Shown one piece after another: positions 14,017-20,875 of a stretch of DNA of 64,000 nucleotides. Source of the DNA: Suilimivivens aceti (GTDB lineage: Bacteria > Bacillota > Clostridia > Lachnospirales > Lachnospiraceae); contig NZ_JAOQKJ010000003.1 in NCBI RefSeq assembly GCF_025567405.1, forward strand, positions 186,001-250,000, given 5' to 3'. The position numbers and the translations under genes are program-made. The notes under the pieces were generated by a model. The model was not told where the DNA came from and did no database searches. It was given only the letters and a program-made list of their open reading frames with translations. Each line of letters begins with the position of its first letter. Position 1 is the stretch's first letter.

Positions 14017-16215
14017 TTATTTTCTTTTAAGCTTCACATGTGTACTGCCTAACGGTGGTACCTCCACCTTTATCGTGTGTAATGTTGTGTCAAAATGGAT
14101 ATACCCGCCCGGTGTATATCGTTGAATTGCATAATCATCATGAAAACAGATATCGTCTTCCACGTATAATACCGGCTTTCCATAAAACATATTTCCCATA
14201 TTGCCAAGCCCGATATGCAGCGTGCCATCCTCATGTATCTCATACTGATAAATCTGTCCTTCCGACGCATGGGCAATATTTCCACATACCCTGTTCATTA
14301 AATGTGCATTCAATCTATCTACATCATCCGGTAATTCTTCCGCAAAGCTCCTCATTGTGAATTTAAAATTCCATCTTGCCAGGGTCTTTGGCCATTCATA
14401 GGAACGGCTTACATACATTCGTAATCCTGTATTCTCCCCTGTTTCCCTTATCGTTGTACCTGCATAAATCCCAGCTTCTGTTTGAAGCCCTATCAGTACC
14501 TGTGCATCTACTGCCTGGAACAGTGCCTTGTCTTCCATTCTGCTTCTGGTGTTATAAACCGGCTTTACAGAAACAACCTGTTCTACAAACTTACCATCCT
14601 TTACACAGGCCAGTGCATCGCAGTCAATGCCCTTCCAATATTTCTCTATTGCTTTCTGATCCAGACAGAGACAGTCAGCTTCCTTCGCTTCCGCTCTTTT
14701 CAGTCCCAGCTCACGGATCAGATATTCATTATCGGTATTTCCGATCACAACGATCCCGGCTCCCTGCCTGTTCTTCTCAAGAAGTGCCTCAACCTCTTCG
14801 TTGGTGATTCCCATAGGATTGACAAGAACGTATCCGTCTGCATTACTTTTCTTCAGATTCTTACTGTTAACAGCACAGTGGATCGATGCACCTGCCATAA
14901 TGGCTCTTAATCCCGGAGCTGTCAGCTCCCACCGTTCTCCCCTGTCCAAATGATACTGATACACTGCATCTGAAAATACAAGCACAGGTCCGTTTGTTTT
15001 CAGAATGGGTTCTTCGAATCCTATATCCCATCTGTCCTTCAGGAATTTCCAGTCCTGCTTCTCCAGGTCTGTTCCAAAAATAAACTGTAGTCCCTCTGTT
15101 GCGCGGATATAATTTCCTTCCTCATTGATAAAGGTTGTACTTGGCAGTGATAATGACTGTCTCTCCAGCGCATTTGGCATATCCTTAACTGCAATCCAGT
15201 GCTCCGGTGCATTGCAGGTGGCAATTGCCCAGTACAGATGCAGATCCGGTGCATATGCCCTGCTTGTCACAAAGCTGACAATTTCACCAGCTTCCCATAC
15301 ATACAGCCACTCACCGCCTCTGTGTCCCCAGTTTTCCTCTCTTGCCTGGATGCAGACTGCACCCACACCGCTTTCGGACAACAGCTTATAATCCACACCG
15401 TAGTCATAAATTGCATCTACAGCTCCTCTTGCCCAGGGATCCATGGAAACAAATTCTTTTCCATGCTTTTCCAATCCCTGTTTCATTTTTTTAAAGAAAG
15501 AAGCCCACCTCTGCGCATAAAACTTCATCCAAAGTGACCGGTTCCCGGGATCATTCCAGATAAAGTCTGCCTGTTCAGACGTCTTCTCACCCTTAACCTT
15601 TATTCCTGACCAGGTTTCAAACTGATCGATCATATCCGGATGGAAATCCCCATCCTTCAGCATAACGCCAAGACCGCACCAGCCATCTCCTGCCAGAAAG
15701 CCATCCATATGAAAATCCTCCAGATATCTGATCAGATCTTCCAGAAATACATCTTCATAGTAGCGTCCATCTGGAAGCCTTCTCAGCGGATTAATGGATC
15801 CTGTACTATTCCGTAAGGAACCGCCATCCCTTGTCATGATGAAAATATCATATTCATCCGCATGCTCCATAAGCCATTCTGCTCTGGTATTGTATTCATC
15901 ATGTATATTCGGCTGGGCAAGTGCACCAAAGAAAAATTTGGTTCCTGCCTTATGCAGTTCCTCTACCAATCCGTACAGCTGCCTCTGGCTCCAGACATTA
16001 CCGCCCGGCATTTCTCTTTCACATGTCCACAGGTAAGGCACTGTCGCATTATCAATGATCCCGTTATAGGAATGAACCTGTTCTACAGAGCATTCCAGCA
16101 GAGTAACAGCATCTGGAACAAATCCCAGTGTTTCCAAATAATTATGTACCCCATAATCCTTCTCCCTGTTGTCAAATGCCCTTAAATCTAGCGAATCCAA
16201 AATATGATAATTCAT
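14017..16215 (-). CDS. Unassigned large protein, probable glycoside-hydrolase-like TIM barrel
   Basis: A 732-residue cytoplasmic protein without a signal peptide. I do not recognise its family. What can be seen: an N-terminal ~400 residues with barrel-like alternation and acidic positions at likely strand ends (YLEDFHMDGFLAGDGWCGLG near 190, FVSMDPWARGAVDAIYDYG near 275, GAVCIQAREENWG near 300), then NGPVLVFSDAVYQ near 420 opening an alpha/beta middle domain (about 420-540, with GAGIVVIGNTDNEYL) reminiscent of the amidotransferase-like domain of some glycosidases, then a beta-rich C terminus. GAGGTGAAGGT precedes the ATG. Its place between the catabolic genes and the importer suggests it cleaves the imported compound. 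Confidence 0.55.
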   Translation of the reverse strand: MNYHILDSLDLRAFDNREKDYGVHNYLETLGFVPDAVTLLECSVEQVHSYNGIIDNATVPYLWTCEREMPGGNVWSQRQLYGLVEELHKAGTKFFFGALAQPNIHDEYNTRAEWLMEHADEYDIFIMTRDGGSLRNSTGSINPLRRLPDGRYYEDVFLEDLIRYLEDFHMDGFLAGDGWCGLGVMLKDGDFHPDMIDQFETWSGIKVKGEKTSEQADFIWNDPGNRSLWMKFYAQRWASFFKKMKQGLEKHGKEFVSMDPWARGAVDAIYDYGVDYKLLSESGVGAVCIQAREENWGHRGGEWLYVWEAGEIVSFVTSRAYAPDLHLYWAIATCNAPEHWIAVKDMPNALERQSLSLPSTTFINEEGNYIRATEGLQFIFGTDLEKQDWKFLKDRWDIGFEEPILKTNGPVLVFSDAVYQYHLDRGERWELTAPGLRAIMAGASIHCAVNSKNLKKSNADGYVLVNPMGITNEEVEALLEKNRQGAGIVVIGNTDNEYLIRELGLKRAEAKEADCLCLDQKAIEKYWKGIDCDALACVKDGKFVEQVVSVKPVYNTRSRMEDKALFQAVDAQVLIGLQTEAGIYAGTTIRETGENTGLRMYVSRSYEWPKTLARWNFKFTMRSFAEELPDDVDRLNAHLMNRVCGNIAHASEGQIYQYEIHEDGTLHIGLGNMGNMFYGKPVLYVEDDICFHDDYAIQRYTPGGYIHFDTTLHTIKVEVPPLGSTHVKLKRK

Positions 16216-16237
16216 ACCTTCACCTCACTTGTTTTTT

Positions 16238-16266
16238 TGAATTTCATTATTTGAAATTTAATTTCA
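16238..16266. promoter_or_regulatory. Palindromic operator candidates between rpiB and the glycosidase-like gene
   Basis: Two odd-centred perfect palindromes sit 14 bp apart: a 9-bp TGAA-T-TTCA (16238-16246) and a 15-bp TGAAATT-T-AATTTCA (16252-16266). They fill the only sizeable gap (88 bp) within the operon and lie upstream of a fresh ribosome site. An internal promoter controlled by the ROK or IclR regulator is a reasonable reading. Confidence 0.5.
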
Positions 16267-16303
16267 TTTCTTAACCATAGTATATTCCACGCTACAGAAA
16301 ATG

Positions 16304-16777
16304 TCAATCAGATACTTGTTTTTTTACTTTGTCAAAATAGTATTGTTCCACTTCTCCGATCCGTTTCACCTTGGGAAGTGATCCTCCGCCAGAGAACTCT
16401 GCTTTTAGCCAGATATCAACCAGGCATTTAGCCAGCTCCTTCCCGATCACTCTTTCTCCCATGCAGAGGATCTGTGCGTCATTGCTTTTTCTGGCTCTCT
16501 CTGCAGAATATGGGTCATGACAGACTGCTGCCCGTATCCCCGGGACTTTATTGGCCGTAATAGCCATTCCGATTCCAGTTCCGCAAACCAGAATGCCCCG
16601 TTCATATTTTCCTTCTGCCACTGCCTCAGCTACCTTCCTTGCTATATCCGGGTATAAAACAGTTTCTCCCTCTGCCGCTCCGTAATCCTCATATTCAACA
16701 CCGATATCAGACAAATGCTCCATTATCGTCTTTTTCAGCTGATATGCTGCTTCATCACAGCCAATTGCAAGTTTCAC
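16304..16777 (-). CDS. rpiB: RpiB/LacAB family sugar-phosphate isomerase
   Basis: A 157-residue aldose-ketose phosphate isomerase. The catalytic Cys lies in ILVCGTGIGMAI, followed by NKVPGIRAAVCHDPYSAERARKSNDAQ and GERVIG. The N-terminal strand reads IGCDEAAYQLK: the Asp is kept, but the His that normally follows it in ribose-5-phosphate isomerase B (GCDH) is replaced by Glu, which argues for another substrate. In tetritol pathways an RpiB homologue converts D-erythrulose 4-phosphate to D-erythrose 4-phosphate. The start is GTG, overlapping the DhaL stop (GTGA) and preceded by GGAGGT. Context favours a dedicated pathway isomerase over a housekeeping one. Confidence 0.88.
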   Translation of the reverse strand: MKLAIGCDEAAYQLKKTIMEHLSDIGVEYEDYGAAEGETVLYPDIARKVAEAVAEGKYERGILVCGTGIGMAITANKVPGIRAAVCHDPYSAERARKSNDAQILCMGERVIGKELAKCLVDIWLKAEFSGGGSLPKVKRIGEVEQYYFDKVKKQVSD

Positions 16778-17415
16778 CCGATCACCTCCATTATACCGTC
16801 TGCAAAGCTCTGAAGCAGGATACAGCAGGATACAGCCCCGGCATCCAGTACACCTCTTGACCGTTCCCCAAGTCTGCTGGCACGTCCGAATTTTGCTATC
16901 ATATCCTTCGTGGAATCTCTTCCACTCTCTGCAGCCTTTTTCATCTGTACAAGGGCAGTCTGCATATCCGCACCCTCCTGGCCGGCTTTTTCCAAAGCTG
17001 CCACTGCAGGTGTCAGTGTATCCATCAGCGTTTTATCTCCTGTTCTTGCTCCAACAAGCTCTTCCAGCTCCTTTTTCGCCTGATCCAGCATCTGGTACAG
17101 ATCTGAAACTGTAATCTCATCTTTTCCGTCTGCTTCATCTGCCATTGCCATAAATACAGTTCCATAGATCGGACCCATGGAACCGCCGATTTCATTAAGC
17201 AGGATCATCCCCAGCTCTCTCAGGCCTTCACTCAGATCAAACGTTTCCTTTTCAAACCGCTGCTGAAACAGGCTAAAGCCTTTATTCATATTCATCCCAT
17301 GGTCACCGTCTCCGATCAGGCCGTCAATTTCACCGAGGTAATCCTTATTTTCTTTAATTCCACTGACCATCCTCATCAGAACAGGCTTTCCATCCTTGTT
17401 ATGAAACGCTTTCAT
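16774..17415 (-). CDS. dhaL: Dihydroxyacetone kinase-type subunit DhaL
   Basis: A 213-residue nucleotide-binding subunit. The Mg-binding aspartates appear in DGLIGDGDHGMNMNKGF, and GDKTLMDTLTPAVAAL is the family motif that holds the phosphates. It works with DhaK to phosphorylate a short ketose such as dihydroxyacetone or erythrulose. No DhaM phosphotransferase protein is encoded nearby, so either ATP is the donor or a DhaM elsewhere is used. The ATGA overlap with dhaK on one side and GTGA overlap with rpiB on the other imply tight translational coupling and equal stoichiometry. Confidence 0.92.
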   Translation of the reverse strand: MKAFHNKDGKPVLMRMVSGIKENKDYLGEIDGLIGDGDHGMNMNKGFSLFQQRFEKETFDLSEGLRELGMILLNEIGGSMGPIYGTVFMAMADEADGKDEITVSDLYQMLDQAKKELEELVGARTGDKTLMDTLTPAVAALEKAGQEGADMQTALVQMKKAAESGRDSTKDMIAKFGRASRLGERSRGVLDAGAVSCCILLQSFADGIMEVIG

Positions 17416-18422
17416 CCCTTCTCCTTCCCTTTTTGCTTCAATCCTACTGTATTAACAGGCATATCAAGGAGCTCCTTTAATTCCTCATCAAGCTTCATTA
17501 ATGTAAGCGTTGCACCCATCATATCTAATGATGTAAAATAATTTCCCACATATGCTCTGTAGACTGCAATTCCTTTTTCCTGCAGAAGCTTTTCCACCTC
17601 ATTGTATAATACATACAATTCCATTACCGGTGTCGCCCCAAGCCCGGAAATCAGCACTGCAACCTCATCACCTGCTTCAAAAGGATAGTCCGGCAGGATG
17701 ATATCTGTCATTCTCTTTGCCATTTTATCAGCCGTTTCCAGCTCACACACTTCTATTCCAGGCTCTCCATGGTGTCCTATCCCTACCTCCATAGTGCCAT
17801 CCTTGATCTCAAAATTAGGATGTCCCACCGCCGGAAGTGTACATGGTGTCAGACCAATACCAACACTCCTCGTATGGTCAATTGCCTTTTGTGCTGCATT
17901 GATCACCTCGTCAAGTGAACCGCCCATTGCAGCCTTGGCACCGCCACATTTCCACATAAAGATCTCCCCGGCAACTCCTCTTCTCTTTTCTCTCTGATTC
18001 TTAGGAGCGCTGGCCACATCATCATTGGCAATCACTGTCTTTATCGTCAGGCCCTGCTTCTGTGCCATTTTCACAGCCATTTTTACATTCATGTTATCCC
18101 CGGAATAATTTCCATAGAGACAGGCTACTCCCTTTCCCTGATCTGCACATTTGGCCGCATCCAGAAAGGCAACTGCTGTAGGGGAAGAACAGATTTCACC
18201 AACTGCTGCAGCATCGCACATATTTTCTCCAACATAACCAATGAATGCCGGTTTATGTCCGGAGCCGCCTCCGGTGATCACGCCAACCTTTCCTTCGCCT
18301 TTGCATCTGGCTTTAACAACCCGCTTATTTTCCGTGGCTTCTACTATATCACTATTTGCTTTCAGAAAGCCGCTCAGCATCTCGTCTACAATATTGTCCG
18401 GATCATTGAGAATCCTCTGCAT
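17412..18422 (-). CDS. dhaK: Dihydroxyacetone kinase-type subunit DhaK
   Basis: A 336-residue substrate-binding subunit of a ketose kinase. The GGGSGHKPAFIGYVG loop, GNYSGDNMNV and the substrate-anchoring His in GIGHHGEPGIE are visible; the His forms a covalent hemiaminal with the carbonyl of the substrate in DhaK proteins. The ATG at 18422 (MQRILNDPDN) fits the usual family start and has GGAGGG just upstream; a longer frame reading 10 codons further into the dehydrogenase gene is unlikely. In this operon the substrate may be erythrulose instead of dihydroxyacetone, since neighbours resemble tetritol enzymes. This is an inference. Confidence 0.93.
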   Translation of the reverse strand: MQRILNDPDNIVDEMLSGFLKANSDIVEATENKRVVKARCKGEGKVGVITGGGSGHKPAFIGYVGENMCDAAAVGEICSSPTAVAFLDAAKCADQGKGVACLYGNYSGDNMNVKMAVKMAQKQGLTIKTVIANDDVASAPKNQREKRRGVAGEIFMWKCGGAKAAMGGSLDEVINAAQKAIDHTRSVGIGLTPCTLPAVGHPNFEIKDGTMEVGIGHHGEPGIEVCELETADKMAKRMTDIILPDYPFEAGDEVAVLISGLGATPVMELYVLYNEVEKLLQEKGIAVYRAYVGNYFTSLDMMGATLTLMKLDEELKELLDMPVNTVGLKQKGKEKG

Positions 18423-18423
18423 A

Positions 18424-19524
18424 CTATCCCTCCATTCCCGGTACCAGAACAACCTTCATTGCTCCATCTTCTCCGGTCTGTGCCAGATGAAATCCTTCTT
18501 CCCACTTCTCTAACGGGAATTTATGACTTACCACTCCGGCAGTCGGCAGCTTCCCATTGTCAATCCATTCGATCACCGTGTCATAGCAGTAGGGACTCAG
18601 ATGTACACCAAGAAGATCCAATTCTTTTCTGTCAGATATGATGCTCCAGTCCACAGATACCTTTTCTCCAAATACAGAGAATTCAACAAAACGTCCCAGC
18701 TTACGGATACAATCCAGTCCCTGCTGTACACTGGATGGATGTCCGGTTGCTTCAATATAGATATCACAGCCATATCCGCCTGTCATCTCCTTGATCTTAG
18801 ACACCACATCTTCTTTTCCCGGATTCATGACGATATCCGCCCCAAATTCCTTTGCTTTTTTCAAGCGCTCATCGTTCATATCCAAAACTACCAGGCACCT
18901 AGGATTTGCCTGTCTCAGGGCTCCGATCATTCCGAGTCCCAGTGTTCCTGCTCCTGACTGCACCACAAAGTCTGTCGTCTTTGGCTGTGCCCTGTCCACA
19001 CAATGAAATGCACATGCATATGGCTCGATCAGAGCAGCCTTTTCAACAGGCATATCTGCGGGTACCAGATATGGAAGCGCTTCCTTCGTCAGACGTACAT
19101 ATTCAGCCATACCGCCATTTACATTATTCTGGAAGCCAAAAAGATCGTGCTTTTCACACATCCAGTGTCTTCCGGTTTTACAGAACATGCATTCGCCGCA
19201 GGGAACAATCTGTTCAGGACAGATTCTGTCTCCAATTTTCCAGTTTCCCTTGACCTTATCACCAATTTCCACAACCCTGCCAACAAACTCATGGCCAGGG
19301 ATCATAGGTGCCTTAATGTAGGGAGGATTTCCATCACCGCCCCAGAAGCTCTTTGCACCATGGAAGGCCTTCACATCACCTGCACAGATCCCACAGGCTT
19401 CTACCTTCAGGATCATTTCACCCTCTCCTGCTCTTGGGGTATCCACGACCTCAAATCTGTAATCGCCCGGTGCATAAGCAACAATTGCTTTCATCTTTTT
19501 TGGTAACTCTCTTGCTGTATCCAC
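18424..19524 (-). CDS. Zinc-dependent alcohol dehydrogenase, erythritol/threitol dehydrogenase-like
   Basis: A 366-residue medium-chain dehydrogenase. Catalytic zinc ligands lie in ACGICAGDVKAFHG and GHEFVGRVVE; the structural zinc cysteines are in CGECMFCKTGRHWMC. The Rossmann motif is degenerate (QSGAGTLGLGMIG). The CGICA-D-K-HGA-FWG neighbourhood, EQIVPC and VSVDWSIISD-KELDLLG blocks are, from memory, strikingly like the erythritol/L-threitol dehydrogenase described in mycobacteria. The start is GTG at 19524: AAAGGAGGG stands 6 nt before it. The longer frame to 19584 would begin inside the operator palindrome. It is the first gene of the operon. Confidence 0.85.
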   Translation of the reverse strand: MDTARELPKKMKAIVAYAPGDYRFEVVDTPRAGEGEMILKVEACGICAGDVKAFHGAKSFWGGDGNPPYIKAPMIPGHEFVGRVVEIGDKVKGNWKIGDRICPEQIVPCGECMFCKTGRHWMCEKHDLFGFQNNVNGGMAEYVRLTKEALPYLVPADMPVEKAALIEPYACAFHCVDRAQPKTTDFVVQSGAGTLGLGMIGALRQANPRCLVVLDMNDERLKKAKEFGADIVMNPGKEDVVSKIKEMTGGYGCDIYIEATGHPSSVQQGLDCIRKLGRFVEFSVFGEKVSVDWSIISDRKELDLLGVHLSPYCYDTVIEWIDNGKLPTAGVVSHKFPLEKWEEGFHLAQTGEDGAMKVVLVPGMEG

Positions 19525-19562
19525 TCGCTTCCCTCCTTTTTTTGAACCGCTTTTGTGAACTG

Positions 19563-19587
19563 CTTTTGCAAATTCGTTTTGCAAAAG
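19563..19587. promoter_or_regulatory. Operator-like palindrome before the dehydrogenase operon
   Basis: cttttgcaaa (19563-19572) and tttgcaaaag (19578-19587) are perfect 10-bp arms around a 5-nt spacer. It lies between the divergent ROK repressor and the first operon gene, 39 bp before the GTG, and just downstream of a TTGACT box (complement of 19630-19635 region) and an AT-rich -10 area. It is the best candidate binding site of the ROK regulator. Confidence 0.65.
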
Positions 19588-19751
19588 TTTATGTTATAAG
19601 TTTATACGAACATTTTTTATTAGTCAATGACATATAATCAAAAAAAATATATATTTTTTTGTGCACTATACACAAAGCTTGCTGTTTGTAACAGGATGTG
19701 TTATCCTGAACAAAGCATTGGTATAATTTTTAGAAAGAGAGCTTTTACCTT

Positions 19752-20864
19752 ATGAATGGTCAACCAAATCCCATAACCCGCAAGCGGGTATATGAGCTGA
19801 TCTACAAAACACAACGTATTTCCAAGCAGGACATTGCATACCAGCTAACGCTCAGCTTACCAACGGTATCCCAGCAGCTGCAGAGTCTGGAAGCCTCTGG
19901 TCTGATCGAAAGAAATGGCTCCTTCGCTTCTACAGGCGGACGTAAGGCGCAGATTATATCCTGTATCTATGATGCCCGGATTTCCATCGGAATTGAAATC
20001 CGTCTTAATACGCTTTCCATGGCAGCTATTGACCTGAGAGGAACCCTGCTCCACACTATCCAATACGCTGTTCCCTTTTCCAATACACCGGATTATTTTG
20101 AACTGCTGGGTGAAAAGCTGACTCATTTCCTGACTTCACTTGCATACCCATCTTCTTCTATTCTGGGTATCGGTATCGTACTGCAGGGACTGATCTCTGC
20201 GGATGGAAAAACAGTTACCTATGGAAAAATCCTAAATTGTACCGGTCTGACCGTACGTGCCATTTCCAAATATCTGCCCTTTCCCTGCACAATGATCCAT
20301 GATGCTGAGGCCGCAGCTACCCTGGAGCTATGGCAGCAGCCGGAAAAGAAAAATGCAATATTCTTTCATATACGGGAAAATCTGAGTGGTGCTCTTATCG
20401 TAAATGGAAAATTTCTGAAGGGTTGTGAATTAAAAAGTGGTGTTTTTGAACATATGACAATTATACCAGACGGAAAGCCCTGCTATTGCGGCAAGCGCGG
20501 ATGTATGGAAACCTGCTGCTCTGTTTCTGCCCTTCTTGAGGGGGATGAAACTCTTGAGGATTTTTTCCTTCATCTGAGAAAAAAAGAGCACAGCTATGAA
20601 GAACGCTGGCTCTCTTATCTTTCTGCGCTGACCATTGCAATAGATAATCTCCACATGGTTATTGATTATGACGTAATTCTCGGTGGCAGTATTGCTCCTT
20701 ATATTACAGACAATGATATTGATCTATTATTATCAAAGATCCAAAAGGCGAGTGCATTTCCAACTGACCGGCATTTTATATCCGCTGCCTCCTGTGCCGG
20801 CATACCGATTGCCTGTGGTGCTGCTCTTCCTTATATCCGTAAATTTTTAGAATCCCTGCACTGA
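19752..20864 (+). CDS. ROK family transcriptional regulator (NagC/XylR type)
   Basis: A 370-residue repressor. Residues ~10-65 form a winged helix (KRVYELIYKTQRISKQDIAYQLTLSLPTVSQQLQSLEASGLI). The rest is a ROK sugar-kinase-like effector domain with the zinc motif CYCGKRGCMETCCS. The kinase-like catalytic Asp region is MIHDAEAAATLE, and the glycine-rich ATP loop is not kept, so this is a sensor and not a kinase. It is transcribed divergently from the polyol/sugar operon across 227 bp containing the palindrome. The effector is probably the imported sugar or a phosphorylated intermediate. Its 3' end lies 11 nt from the convergent addA, without an obvious terminator. Confidence 0.93.
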   Translation: MNGQPNPITRKRVYELIYKTQRISKQDIAYQLTLSLPTVSQQLQSLEASGLIERNGSFASTGGRKAQIISCIYDARISIGIEIRLNTLSMAAIDLRGTLLHTIQYAVPFSNTPDYFELLGEKLTHFLTSLAYPSSSILGIGIVLQGLISADGKTVTYGKILNCTGLTVRAISKYLPFPCTMIHDAEAAATLELWQQPEKKNAIFFHIRENLSGALIVNGKFLKGCELKSGVFEHMTIIPDGKPCYCGKRGCMETCCSVSALLEGDETLEDFFLHLRKKEHSYEERWLSYLSALTIAIDNLHMVIDYDVILGGSIAPYITDNDIDLLLSKIQKASAFPTDRHFISAASCAGIPIACGAALPYIRKFLESLH

Positions 20865-20875
20865 CGGCCTTATCA

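Noticed and set aside
18424..19584. Dehydrogenase start at 19584
   Set aside because: That start lies inside the palindrome and adds residues without family match; the GTG at 19524 has an ideal ribosome site.
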